DNA from: Nonomuraea ceibae
GTDB taxonomy: Bacteria; Actinomycetota; Actinomycetes; Streptosporangiales; Streptosporangiaceae
DNA length: 54,195 nucleotides
Reading direction: 5' to 3'
NCBI RefSeq assembly: GCF_019396325.1
Contig: NZ_JAHKRO010000066.1
Coordinates: 1 to 54,195 of the forward strand
This document shows, piece by piece, positions 33,153 through 41,982 of the stretch; the first letter of the stretch is position 1, and every line of letters starts with the position of its first letter. The position numbers and the translations under genes were made by a program. A model generated the notes under the pieces. It made no database searches, was not told the DNA's origin, and saw only the letters and a program-made list of their open reading frames with translations.

Positions 33153-34400
33153 ATGAAGAACCGCATCCTGGCCCTGGCCGCCGTGTTCGCGCTGGGCGCG
33201 TGCGGCGGCGGCGGTGGGCAGCAGGAGCCCACCGGCCCCGCCAGGCTGACCGTCTGGATCATGGACGGCAGCGTCACGCAGGACCTGCTCAAGACGTTCG
33301 AGACCCGCTACGAGGCCGAGCACCCGGACGTGGACCTGGCCCTGCAGATCCAGCCCTGGGACGGCATCGGCGAGCGCGTCACCGCCGCGCTGGCCAGCAC
33401 CGACGCGCCCGACGTGATCGAGGTGGGCAACACCCAGGTCGCCCAGTACGCGGCCAGCGGCGGCGTCACCGACCTGACCGCCAGGATCGCCGACCTCCAG
33501 GGCGAGGACTGGCTCCCGGGCCTGGCCCAGCCGGGGAACATCGACGGCAAGCAGTACGGAATCCCCTGGTACGCCGCGAACCGGGTGGTCGTCTACAACA
33601 AGGACCTGTTCGCCGAGGCGGACATCGACGAGCCCCCGAAAACGAGGGACGAATGGCTAAATATCACCAAAAAGCTGAACAAAGGCGGTAACCAGGGCAT
33701 CTACCTGACCGGCCAGACCTGGTACGCCCTGGCCGGGTTCGTCTGGGACGAGGGCGGCGACCTGGCGATCCAGGAGGGCGGCGCCTGGAAGGGCGTGCTC
33801 GACACCCCGCAGGCCCTGGCCGGCATGGAGTTCTACCAGCGGCTCCAGGCCCTCGGCAAGGGCCCGAAGGACGCCGACGAGGCCAACCCGCCCCAGCACG
33901 AGGTGTTCGCCCAGGGCAAGGTGGCGCAGATCATCGCCGCCCCGGGCATCGCAGCGCGCGTCCTGGAGGTCGAACCCGGCTTCAAGGACAAGCTCGGCTT
34001 CTTCCCCATCCCCGGCAAGACGCCCGACAAGCCCGGCGCGGTCTTCACCGGCGGCTCCGACCTGATCGTCCCGGTCGCCTCCCGGCACCAGGAGCAGGCG
34101 TACGAGGTCGTCAAGGCGCTGACCGGCGAGCGGTTCCAGACGGAGCTGGCCAAGGAGATGGCCTTCGTGCCCAACCGCACGTCGCTGGCCGGCGTGCTGG
34201 CCGGTGACGAGGCGACGGCCGCGATGGCCGCCGGGGCCGCGCAGGGCCGCGCGACGCCCAACACCCCCAACTGGGCGGCCGTCGAGGCCACCTCGGTCAT
34301 CAAGCAGTACATGACCGCGGTGCTCACCGGCGGCGACCCGCGGGCGGAGGCCCGCAAGGTTTCCGAGTCCATCACCACGACGCTCAACAGCGGGTCCTGA
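33153..34400 (+). CDS. ABC sugar transporter, substrate-binding lipoprotein (copy 1)
   Basis: This 415-residue family 1 solute-binding protein is anchored to the outer face of the membrane by a lipobox (LGAC, Cys17). The maltose-binding-like fold is visible: RLTVWIMDG, APDVIEVGNTQVAQYAASGG, YGIPWYAANRVVVYNKDLF, GGSDLIVP. GAGGAAAG precedes ATG 33153, 11 bases after the GH16 stop. The two permeases follow at once. No ATP-binding subunit is encoded, as is usual for actinobacterial importers that share MsiK. Confidence 0.93.
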   Translation: MKNRILALAAVFALGACGGGGGQQEPTGPARLTVWIMDGSVTQDLLKTFETRYEAEHPDVDLALQIQPWDGIGERVTAALASTDAPDVIEVGNTQVAQYAASGGVTDLTARIADLQGEDWLPGLAQPGNIDGKQYGIPWYAANRVVVYNKDLFAEADIDEPPKTRDEWLNITKKLNKGGNQGIYLTGQTWYALAGFVWDEGGDLAIQEGGAWKGVLDTPQALAGMEFYQRLQALGKGPKDADEANPPQHEVFAQGKVAQIIAAPGIAARVLEVEPGFKDKLGFFPIPGKTPDKPGAVFTGGSDLIVPVASRHQEQAYEVVKALTGERFQTELAKEMAFVPNRTSLAGVLAGDEATAAMAAGAAQGRATPNTPNWAAVEATSVIKQYMTAVLTGGDPRAEARKVSESITTTLNSGS

Positions 34401-34404
34401 GCCC

Positions 34405-35283
34405 GTGCGCAACCGTTCGCTCTGGCCCTACCTGCTCATCGCGCCCACGGTGGCGGGTGGGGCCTTCCTCCTGCTCTATCCGATGCTCAAGGCCGCGCTG
34501 ATCTCGCTGCAGCACTTCCGGATGGGCGAGCTCATCCGGGGCGGCGCCGAGTTCGTCGGCCTCGGCAACTACGCCGAGCTGCTGGCGGGCGCCGAGTTCT
34601 GGCAGGTCGTGCTCCGCACGCTCGCGTGGACCGCGGTCAACGTGGTGCTCATCGTGGTGCTGTCCACCGGCGTCGCGCTCATGCTGGTACGGCTGCGGCG
34701 CGGCATGCGGCTGGCCCTGATGAGCGCGCTGGCGCTGGCCTGGGCCACCCCGGTGATCGCGGCCACCACGGTCTTCCAGTGGCTGTTCCAGTCGGAGCTG
34801 GGCGTGGTCAACTGGGCGCTGGCCTCGCTCGGGTTCGAGTCGTTCCGCGGCTACACCTGGTTCGCCGACGGCGCCGCGACGTTCGCCGTGCTGGTGATCC
34901 TGGTGGTGTGGCAGTCGGTGCCGTTCGGCGCGCTCACCCTCTACGCCGGGCTGACGACCATCCCGGGAGAGCTGTACGAGTCGGCCAGGATCGACGGGGG
35001 CACCGGCTGGCAGGTGTTCTGGCGGGTCACGCTGCCGATGCTGCGCCAGCTGTTCGCCCTGATCGTCGCGCTGGAGGTGATCTGGGTGGCCAAGTGCTTC
35101 CCGCAGATCTGGGTGCTCTCGCAGGGCGGCCCCGACGGCGCCACGACCACCCTGCCCGTCTACGCGTTCAAGATCGCCCGGGTGCTGCACCGGTACGACC
35201 TGGGCTCGGCCGTGGCCCTGCTCACCGTCGTCCTGCTGGCCGTGGCCCTGGTCGCCAACCTGCGACGGATGGTGCGCTCATGA
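34405..35283 (+). CDS. ABC sugar transporter permease (MalF-like, copy 1)
   Basis: This 292-residue inner-membrane permease has six predicted spans. The EAA loop is in ESARIDGGTGWQVFWRVTLPML, the site that docks on the shared ATPase. GTG 34405 follows the binding-protein stop by 4 bases, and the end overlaps the next permease (ATGA). Confidence 0.93.
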   Translation: MRNRSLWPYLLIAPTVAGGAFLLLYPMLKAALISLQHFRMGELIRGGAEFVGLGNYAELLAGAEFWQVVLRTLAWTAVNVVLIVVLSTGVALMLVRLRRGMRLALMSALALAWATPVIAATTVFQWLFQSELGVVNWALASLGFESFRGYTWFADGAATFAVLVILVVWQSVPFGALTLYAGLTTIPGELYESARIDGGTGWQVFWRVTLPMLRQLFALIVALEVIWVAKCFPQIWVLSQGGPDGATTTLPVYAFKIARVLHRYDLGSAVALLTVVLLAVALVANLRRMVRS

Positions 35284-36098
35284 GAAGGCTCGCGCTCAAC
35301 GCCGCCGCGCTCGCCGTGCTGGTGATGACGATCTTCCCCGTCTACTGGATGTTCCTGACGGCCTTCAAGCCGACCCGCGACATCCAGGCGCGCACGCCGT
35401 CGTTCTGGCCGTCCGCGCCGACGCTGGAGCACTTCGTCACCGCCGTGAACGCGCCCGGGTTCTGGACCTACTGGCGCAACAGCCTGCTCGTGACCGTCGT
35501 GGCCGTGCTGCTGGCGCTCGTGGTGGCGCTGCTGGCGGCGTTCGCGGTCACCAGGATGCGCTGGCGGGGGCGCGGCGCGTTCGTGGTCATGGTGTTCGCC
35601 GCGCAGATGGCGCCGTGGGAGGCGCTGCTGGTGCCGGTGTTCATCATCGCCAGGGACACCGAGCTGCTGGACTCGCTGGCGATGCTGACCGGCGTCTACT
35701 TCATGATCACGCTGCCGTTCACGATCGTGACCCTGCGCGGGTTCCTCGCCGCGATCCCGCTGGAGCTGGAGGAGGCGGCGCAGGTCGACGGGTGCAGCCG
35801 GCTGGTGGCCTTCCGCCGGGTGGTGTTCCCGCTGCTGGCGCCGGGGCTGATGGCGACCTCGCTGTTCGGGTTCATCACCGCGTGGAACGAGTTCGCGTTC
35901 GTCAACGTGCTGATCATCAAGGAGCAGGACCGGCGCACGCTGCCGGTGTGGCTGTCGTCGTTCCGCGACGTGTTCGGCACCGACTGGGGCGCGACGATGG
36001 CCGCGGCCAGCCTGTTCGCGCTGCCCGCGCTGCTGCTCTTCCTCTTCCTGCAGCGCAGGGTCGGCGTCGGGATGACCGCGGGGGCCGTCAAGGGGTGA
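35280..36098 (+). CDS. ABC sugar transporter permease (MalG-like, copy 1)
   Basis: This 272-residue second permease subunit has six spans and an EAA loop at EEAAQVDGCSRLVAFRRVVFPLL. It overlaps the upstream permease by 4 bases. Its last 11 bases overlap the convergent sugar-kinase gene of the second module, so the two modules abut without spacer. Confidence 0.93.
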   Translation: MRRLALNAAALAVLVMTIFPVYWMFLTAFKPTRDIQARTPSFWPSAPTLEHFVTAVNAPGFWTYWRNSLLVTVVAVLLALVVALLAAFAVTRMRWRGRGAFVVMVFAAQMAPWEALLVPVFIIARDTELLDSLAMLTGVYFMITLPFTIVTLRGFLAAIPLELEEAAQVDGCSRLVAFRRVVFPLLAPGLMATSLFGFITAWNEFAFVNVLIIKEQDRRTLPVWLSSFRDVFGTDWGATMAAASLFALPALLLFLFLQRRVGVGMTAGAVKG

Positions 36099-37029
36099 AG
36101 CGGGAGTGCAGCGCCGCGCGCTCGCCCTCCGGCAGCAGGTCGAAGGCGGCCAGCCAGGCCGCGCCGCCCGCCGCGTCGCGCGCCGTCGTCACCGTCTCGC
36201 CCGGCAGCAGCCCGAGCACGGCCTCCCGTACCGGCCCGGCGTTGGTCAGGACGCTGCCCGCCAGCACGATCGGCCCGCCACGGTGGACCCGCCCGAGCGT
36301 GTCCACCAGGTGCGCGGCGGCCTGGCGGGCGATGCCCAGCGCCACCGGGTCGCCCTCGGCGGCGGCCCGGCTCACCGGCGCGGCCAGCTCGGCCAGGCGC
36401 ATGTGGGCCGCCTGCGCGATCCGGACGAGACGGTCGGCGCTCTCGCGGGCGGTGGCGCCGCGCTCGGCGCCGAGGAAGTGGCCGAGCACGAGCTCGGTCA
36501 GGAGGGAGGGCGGCTCGTCGCGGTCCAGCGCGGCGACGGCGGCCTTGGCGGCGGCGCGGCCGATCCAGAAGCCGGAGCCCGCGTCGCCGAGCAGCCAGCC
36601 GAGCCCGTCGGCGACCGCGGCGCGGTGATGGTGACCGGCGACGCGGGCGGCGATGGCGCCGGTGCCCGACAGCAGGAGGGTGCCGTCCGGCTCCGGGGTG
36701 CCGGCCACGTACGCGATCTCGGTGTCGCCCCTGACCTGCGGCCCCGCCGGGATGCCCAGCTCCGCCCAGACCTTGCCCAGCGCCGGCTCCAGCTCGCGGA
36801 CGTGGCCCGCGACGCCCGCCAGGGAGGCGACCACGCGGGAGCCCGGATGCGTGCCGAGCGCCTCGCGCGTGGCGGCGGCGATGGCGGCCACCGCGCTGTC
36901 GAGCCCGTGGGCCGTGGGGTTGCCGGCGCCCGCGCGCGCGTAGCCCAGCCGGGTGCCGTCGAGGGCGTGCACGGCCACGCGGGAGGAGGTCGCGCCGGCG
37001 TCGACGCCGATCACGAGCGAATAAGTCAC
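36088..37029 (-). CDS. BadF/BadG-type sugar kinase, probable N-acetylglucosamine kinase (copy 2)
   Basis: This 313-residue paralogue of the kinase at 28930 has the same motifs: VIGVDAGATSSRVAV, LSGTGAIAARV, GWLLGDAGSGFWIGR and VLAGSVLTNAGPVREAV. It lacks the Ser/Pro-rich C-terminal tail. I use GTG 37029, which begins the fold; CACAAT lies 6 bases upstream with TTGCTT 18 bases farther, so it is probably leaderless like copy 1. It is divergent from RpiR copy 2. Confidence 0.85.
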   Translation of the reverse strand: MTYSLVIGVDAGATSSRVAVHALDGTRLGYARAGAGNPTAHGLDSAVAAIAAATREALGTHPGSRVVASLAGVAGHVRELEPALGKVWAELGIPAGPQVRGDTEIAYVAGTPEPDGTLLLSGTGAIAARVAGHHHRAAVADGLGWLLGDAGSGFWIGRAAAKAAVAALDRDEPPSLLTELVLGHFLGAERGATARESADRLVRIAQAAHMRLAELAAPVSRAAAEGDPVALGIARQAAAHLVDTLGRVHRGGPIVLAGSVLTNAGPVREAVLGLLPGETVTTARDAAGGAAWLAAFDLLPEGERAALHSRFTP

Positions 37030-37035
37030 GATCAG

Positions 37036-37079
37036 ATTGTGGGTCTTGACGTGACCGAGAAGCAAGAATAATTTTCGCC
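37036..37079. promoter_or_regulatory. Divergent promoters of the second kinase and rpiR gene, with RpiR-type motif
   Basis: Plus strand: TTGACG (37046-37051), 17 bases, TAATTT (37069-37074). Minus strand: TTGCTT (37065-37060), 18 bases, CACAAT (37041-37036), then 6 bases to GTG 37029. AGAATAATTTTCGCC (37065-37079) repeats the motif of the first module, covers the plus -10, and abuts the minus -35. Confidence 0.6.
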
Positions 37080-37108
37080 AGAAGACCGGGTATCCGGAAG
37101 GAATATTC

Positions 37109-37978
37109 GTGACTTCAGGAGCGCTGGGGCGCGTCGAGACCGAGTTGCCCGGCCTGCCGGAGGCGCTGAGGCGCGTCGGCGAGGTGATTCTCGGCGACCC
37201 GGCCGAGGCCGCCCGATCGACGATCATCGCGCTGGCCGAGCGGGCCGGCAGCTCACCCGCGACCGTGACGAGGTTCTGCCGGGCGTTCGGCTTCTCCGGC
37301 TACGCCGAGCTGAGGGTGGCGCTGGCCACCGAGACGGGCCGGGCCGCGCAGGCCGGCTGGGGCGCGGGCGTCGGGCACGAGATCGGCCCCGACGACCCCA
37401 TCGACGCCGCCATCGAGGTGATGGCCGCCGCCGACGCCCGGCTCATCCAGGACACCGCCGCCCAGCTCGACGCGTCCGTGGTCTCGACCGTGGCCGACCG
37501 CGTGGCCGCCGCCCGCCGGGTGCTCCTGGTCGGCGTCTCCACCAGCGGCAACGTGGCGACCATGCTCGAAGGGCGGCTGCGCCGGATCGGCATCCCGTGC
37601 TGGAGCGCGGGCGACGCGCACGTGGCGCTGTCGGAGGCGGCGCTGCTGCGCGACGGCGACGTGGCGATCGGCATCAGCCACCGGGGCCGCACCCGCGAGG
37701 TCATGGAGTCGCTGGCCGAGGCCGGCAGCCACGGCGCGCTGACGGTCGCGGTGACCTCGTTCGCCCGCTCCCCGCTGGCGGAGCTGGCCGACCTGGTGCT
37801 GACCACCGCGAGCAGGGAGACCACGTTCCGGCTCGGCGGGCTGGCCGCCGTCCACTCGCAACTGTTCGTGCTCGACGCCGTCTACGTGGCGGTTGCGCAG
37901 CGCACGTACGAGCGCACCAACGAGGCGTTCGAGCTCACGATCAGCGCCGTGGAGAGCCACCGCGTGGAGAGAGGCTGA
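37109..37978 (+). CDS. MurR/RpiR-family regulator (copy 2)
   Basis: This 289-residue paralogue of the regulator at 30072 has HTH STIIALAERAGSSPATVTRFCRAFGFSGYAELRVALA and SIS motifs VLLVGVSTSGNVATMLEGRL and AIGISHRGRTREVMESLAEAGSHGA. Recognition helices of the two copies are almost identical (ATVTRFCRAFGF and ATITRFCRALGF), so they may bind the same operators. GGAAGGA precedes GTG 37109, unlike the leaderless copy 1. The SIS gene follows directly. Confidence 0.92.
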   Translation: MTSGALGRVETELPGLPEALRRVGEVILGDPAEAARSTIIALAERAGSSPATVTRFCRAFGFSGYAELRVALATETGRAAQAGWGAGVGHEIGPDDPIDAAIEVMAAADARLIQDTAAQLDASVVSTVADRVAAARRVLLVGVSTSGNVATMLEGRLRRIGIPCWSAGDAHVALSEAALLRDGDVAIGISHRGRTREVMESLAEAGSHGALTVAVTSFARSPLAELADLVLTTASRETTFRLGGLAAVHSQLFVLDAVYVAVAQRTYERTNEAFELTISAVESHRVERG

Positions 37979-38713
37979 ATGACGTACGCATCCAAGGCCC
38001 TGGAGACGGCCCGCCGGGTGGCCGAATCGCAGGTGGAGCAGGTCGGGCAGGCCGCAGAGGCGATCGTGACGTCGCTGCGCGCCGGGGGAGTGGTCAACGC
38101 GTTCGGGTCCGGGCACTCCGAGGCGATCGCGATGGAGATCGCCGGCCGGGCCGGCGGGCTGGTGCCGAGCAACCGGCTCACCCCGCGCGACCTCGTCCTG
38201 TACGGCGGGGAGCCGCCGAGCGTGCTCACCCCCGAGCTGGAACGCGACCCGGCGATCGCGCACCGGATCTACGAGCTGGCGCCGGTGGAGCCGCAGGACG
38301 TGTTCGTGCTCGTCTCCAGCTCCGGCGTGAACGGCGCCGTCGTCGAGCTGGCCACGCTCGTCAAGGAACGCGGCCACCCGCTGATCGCGATCACCTCCGT
38401 CAGCCACAGCGTCCGCATGACCTCGCGCCACCCGTCGGGCCGCAAGCTGCTCGACCTGGCCGACATCGTGCTGGACAACGGCTCCCCCTACGGCGACGCG
38501 ATCCTGGAGCTGCCCGGGGGCGGCAGCTACGGCGCGGTCTCCACGATCACCTCGGCGCTGCTCGCCCAGATGGTGGTCACCGAGGCGGTCGAGCGGCTGG
38601 TGGCGCTCGGCGAGACGCCGCCCGTCTACCTGTCGGTCAACGTGGCCGGCGGCGACGAGCACAACAAGGCACTGGAAAGCCGCTACGCAGGGCGCATCAG
38701 GCGCGGAACATGA
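37979..38713 (+). CDS. SIS-domain phosphosugar-binding protein (copy 2)
   Basis: This 244-residue paralogue of the protein at 30953 has the same loops (AFGSGHSEAIAMEIAGRAGG, SSSGVNGAVVELATLVKERGH, SRHPSGRKLLDLADIVLDN) and the same YAGRIRRG ending. Its ATG directly follows the regulator stop. It would act on the phosphosugar made by the adjacent kinase; the reaction is not assigned. Confidence 0.88.
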   Translation: MTYASKALETARRVAESQVEQVGQAAEAIVTSLRAGGVVNAFGSGHSEAIAMEIAGRAGGLVPSNRLTPRDLVLYGGEPPSVLTPELERDPAIAHRIYELAPVEPQDVFVLVSSSGVNGAVVELATLVKERGHPLIAITSVSHSVRMTSRHPSGRKLLDLADIVLDNGSPYGDAILELPGGGSYGAVSTITSALLAQMVVTEAVERLVALGETPPVYLSVNVAGGDEHNKALESRYAGRIRRGT

Positions 38714-38737
38714 AGTAGCCCAAGGAGTAGAACAGCA

Positions 38738-40147
38738 ATGTCGAACACCCCCCACATCACCCGGCGCGGTCTCCTCCGCGCCGCCGCCCTGGCCCCGATG
38801 GCGGGCGCGCTCGCCGCCTGCGCCACCCCCGCCCAGCAGGCGCCCACGGCCTCGGCCGCGCCGGCCGCCACGAGCGCGGCCAACCCGTTCGGCGTGGCCG
38901 CCGACAAGCCGCTGGAGATCTGGATCTTCGACGGCGGGTTCGGCAACAAGTACGCCACCGACATCCACCAGCCGCTGTTCAAGTCGAAGTACCCGCAGGT
39001 GGAGATCAAGCACAACGCCACCAAGGAGATCACCAAGGTCCTGCAGCCGCGCTTCGCCGGCGGCAACCCGCCCGACGTCATCGACAACTCCGGCGCCAAC
39101 GCGATGGACATGGGCGCGCTCGCCCAGGACGGCCAGCTCCAGGACCTGACCCCGCTGCTCGACGCGCCGAGCTGGGACGACCCCAACGTCAAGGTCCGCG
39201 ACATCCTCGACCCGGCCGTGACCGAGTTCGGCACCTACGACGGCAAGTTCAGCGTCCTCGGCTACGTCAACTACATCCACGGCATCTGGTACTCGCAGAA
39301 GGCCTTCCGCGACAACGGCTGGGAGATCCCCAAGACCTGGGACGCCTTCCTCGCCCTCTGCGAGACGATCAAGAAGTCCGGCAAGATGGCGCCGTTCACC
39401 TACGCGGGCAAGCACCCGCAGTACCTGTACGAGCCGCTGCTGACCATGGCCGCCAAGATCGGCGGCAACGAGGTGCTGGTCAACATCGACAACCTGGCCG
39501 ACGGCGCCTGGTCGGCCGAGCCGGTCAGGCAGGCGGCGGAGGCGTGGGCCGAGGTCGGCGCCAAGTACCTCATGGAGGGCACCACCGGCCTCGACCACGT
39601 GCAGACCCAGACGGCCCAGAACAAGTACCAGGTCGCCATGCTGCCCTCCGGCTCCTGGCTGGAGAACGAGCAGAAGGACACCACTCCCGACGACTTCGAG
39701 TACGGCATGTTCCCCATCCCCGACTTCACCTCCTCGGACAAGATGCCGTACGGCACCCTGCACACCCAGCCGGGCGAGTCGTTCATCGTCCCGTCGAAGG
39801 GCGCCAACCCGCAGGGCGGCATGGAGTACCTGCGCGCGATGCTGTCGAAGAAGGCGGCCGGCGACTTCAGCGAGCTCGTCCGCACGGTGTCCGTGGTCAA
39901 GGGCGCCGGCGAGGGCCGCAACCTGACGCCGGGCGCGCAGAGCGCCACCGACGCGCTCGCCGCCGCCGGCGCCAACACCGTCTACTACCGCTGGCGCACC
40001 TGGTACGCCCAGCTGCACGACGAGGCCGTGGCCGCCACCGGCCAGCTCATGTCCGGCGGCGTCACCCCCGCCAAGTACGTGGAGCGCCTGCAGAAGAAGG
40101 CCGACGAGATCAAGAACGACTCCTCGATCAAGAAGTACACGCGCTGA
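38738..40147 (+). CDS. ngcE: N-acetylglucosamine/diacetylchitobiose-type ABC binding lipoprotein (NgcE-like)
   Basis: This 469-residue lipoprotein has a twin-arginine start (T-R9-R10-G-L-L-R), a lipobox ending at Cys28, and a family 1 binding-protein fold rich in aromatic residues (LEIWIFDGGFGNKYATDIHQ, YVNYIHGIWYSQKAF, MLPSGSWLENE). The long form and sequence style match NgcE, the GlcNAc/(GlcNAc)2 binder of streptomycetes. AAGGAG precedes ATG 38738. The two permeases follow with a 1-base overlap, and the kinase/RpiR/SIS genes upstream support amino-sugar import. Confidence 0.85.
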   Translation: MSNTPHITRRGLLRAAALAPMAGALAACATPAQQAPTASAAPAATSAANPFGVAADKPLEIWIFDGGFGNKYATDIHQPLFKSKYPQVEIKHNATKEITKVLQPRFAGGNPPDVIDNSGANAMDMGALAQDGQLQDLTPLLDAPSWDDPNVKVRDILDPAVTEFGTYDGKFSVLGYVNYIHGIWYSQKAFRDNGWEIPKTWDAFLALCETIKKSGKMAPFTYAGKHPQYLYEPLLTMAAKIGGNEVLVNIDNLADGAWSAEPVRQAAEAWAEVGAKYLMEGTTGLDHVQTQTAQNKYQVAMLPSGSWLENEQKDTTPDDFEYGMFPIPDFTSSDKMPYGTLHTQPGESFIVPSKGANPQGGMEYLRAMLSKKAAGDFSELVRTVSVVKGAGEGRNLTPGAQSATDALAAAGANTVYYRWRTWYAQLHDEAVAATGQLMSGGVTPAKYVERLQKKADEIKNDSSIKKYTR

Positions 40148-41058
40148 TGTTCAACACCTATCGCCGGGGCCTGTTCATCACCGCGTTCCTGGCGGCCCCG
40201 GTGACGCTCTACCTGGTGTACGTGATCTCCCCGTACATCCAGGCGTTCTACATCGCGATGACGGACTGGCGGGGCGTCAGCGCCACGCCGAACTTCGTCG
40301 GGCTGGACAACTTCGTCAGGCTGTTCGCCGACGGCGTCTTCTGGAAGGCGGTCACGCACAACGCGGCCCTGCTCGTGCTGCTGCCGCTCATCACGATCGT
40401 CATCGCCCTGTTCTTCGCGTTCCTGCTCAACGTGGGCAGCGGAGGGCGGGGCGTGGGCGGCGTGCCCGGGTCGAAGTTCTACCGCGTGGTGTTCTTCTTC
40501 CCGCAGGTGCTGGCCGTGACCGTGGTGGCGGTGCTGTTCCAGCAGGTGTTCCGGCCCGACGACAGCGGCATGCTGAACGCGCCGCTGATGGCGCTCGGGC
40601 TGGGGCCGGTCTCCTTCCTGTCCGATCCTGGCATCGCGTTCTGGTCGGTGCTCGGCGTCATGGTGTGGCAGGCGGTCGGCTTCTACGTGGTGCTGTTCTC
40701 CGCCGGGCTGGCCTCGATCCCGCGTGACATGTTCGAGGCCGCCTCGATCGACGGCGCGGGGCGGGTGAGCCTGTTCTTCCGCATCACGCTGCCGCTGCTG
40801 TGGGACACCGTCCAGGTCGCCTGGGTCTACCTCGGCATCCTGGCGCTGGACGTGTTCGCGATCGTGTGGGTGATGACCGACCAGCAGGGCGGCCCCGACT
40901 ACTCCACGACCGTGATGGCGACGGAGATCTACCGCAACGCGTTCGAGTACTTCCGCTTCGGCTACGCCTCGGCGCTGGGCGTCGTGATGTTCTTCTTCAC
41001 CATCGGCTTCGCGATCCTGTCGCTGCGGCTGTCGCGTCGTGAGCGAATCGAGTACTGA
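40147..41058 (+). CDS. ngcF: ABC amino-sugar permease (NgcF-like)
   Basis: This 303-residue six-span permease has the EAA loop in FEAASIDGAGRVSLFFRITLPLL. Its ATG shares one base with the ngcE stop (TGATG). It pairs with the NgcG-like subunit and must use an ATPase encoded elsewhere. Confidence 0.88.
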   Translation: MFNTYRRGLFITAFLAAPVTLYLVYVISPYIQAFYIAMTDWRGVSATPNFVGLDNFVRLFADGVFWKAVTHNAALLVLLPLITIVIALFFAFLLNVGSGGRGVGGVPGSKFYRVVFFFPQVLAVTVVAVLFQQVFRPDDSGMLNAPLMALGLGPVSFLSDPGIAFWSVLGVMVWQAVGFYVVLFSAGLASIPRDMFEAASIDGAGRVSLFFRITLPLLWDTVQVAWVYLGILALDVFAIVWVMTDQQGGPDYSTTVMATEIYRNAFEYFRFGYASALGVVMFFFTIGFAILSLRLSRRERIEY

Positions 41059-41061
41059 GAG

Positions 41062-41979
41062 ATGACGACGATGACCTCGTGGACGGTCGCGAACTCGCGC
41101 AAGGCCGCCCGGCAGGAGCGCCGCCGGAGGCTGGGCCCGCTGGCGACGCTCACCCATCTGGCGCTGCTGCTGTGGACCGTGCTCACCGTGGTGCCGATCC
41201 TGTGGACGTTCCTGGCCTCGGTCAAGAGCGAGGACGAGATCTTCGGCGACGCCTGGTCGCTGCCGGCCACGCCGCGCTGGGACAACTTCGCCCGCGCCTG
41301 GGACCAGGTGAACATCGGGCAGTACTTCGTCAACAGCGTGATCGTCGTGGCCTTCAGCGTGGCCGGGACCATGCTGCTGGGCGCGATGGCGGCCTACGTG
41401 CTGGCCCGCTACCCCTTCCGCGGAAACCGGGCGGTCTACCTGCTGTTCGTCTCCGGCCTGGCGTTCCCCGTCTACCTGGCGCTGACGCCGCTGTTCTTCG
41501 TGGTGCAGAACATGGGCAGCGTGCCGCTGATCGGGCCGTTCATCGGGCTCAACACGCATGCCGGCCTGGTGCTGGTGTACATCGCGTACTCGATGCCGTT
41601 CACGGTGTTCTTCCTCGCCGCGTTCTTCCGCACGCTGCCGACGGCGGTGGGGGAGGCGGCCATGGTCGACGGCGCGTCGCACACCCGGGTGTTCTTCCAG
41701 ATCATGCTGCCGATGGCGCGGCCCGGCCTGATCAGCATCACGATCTTCAACGTGCTGGGCCAGTGGAACCAGTACCAGCTTCCGCTGGTCCTGCTCCAGG
41801 AGCGGGACAAGTGGGTGCTCACCCAGGGCATCGCCGACATCTCCACCGCCGCTGGCTACGACGCGGACTGGGCGGCGCTGTTCGCCGCGCTGACGCTCGC
41901 CATCCTGCCGATGCTGATCGTCTACACGGTCTTCCAGCGCCAGATCCAGTCCGGCCTGACGATGGGGGCCCTGAAGTGA
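41062..41979 (+). CDS. ngcG: ABC amino-sugar permease (NgcG-like)
   Basis: This 305-residue six-span permease has a cytoplasmic Arg-rich N-terminus (RKAARQERRRRLG) and EAA loop GEAAMVDGASHTRVFFQIMLPMA. It starts 3 bases after the ngcF stop; a second in-frame ATG lies at 41071. It ends the operon and is 3 bases from the convergent metE stop, with no clear terminator. Confidence 0.88.
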   Translation: MTTMTSWTVANSRKAARQERRRRLGPLATLTHLALLLWTVLTVVPILWTFLASVKSEDEIFGDAWSLPATPRWDNFARAWDQVNIGQYFVNSVIVVAFSVAGTMLLGAMAAYVLARYPFRGNRAVYLLFVSGLAFPVYLALTPLFFVVQNMGSVPLIGPFIGLNTHAGLVLVYIAYSMPFTVFFLAAFFRTLPTAVGEAAMVDGASHTRVFFQIMLPMARPGLISITIFNVLGQWNQYQLPLVLLQERDKWVLTQGIADISTAAGYDADWAALFAALTLAILPMLIVYTVFQRQIQSGLTMGALK

Positions 41980-41982
41980 GGC

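Noticed and set aside
30013..38737. DasR operators in the amino-sugar promoters
   Set aside because: I looked for the TGGTCTAGACCA-like element in the gaps 30013-30071, 31700-31797, 37030-37108 and 38714-38737 and did not see it.
37253..40018. Open frame of about 920 codons opposite the RpiR, SIS and NgcE-like genes
   Set aside because: Antisense shadow with His/Arg/Gly-rich low-complexity translation and no recognisable domain.
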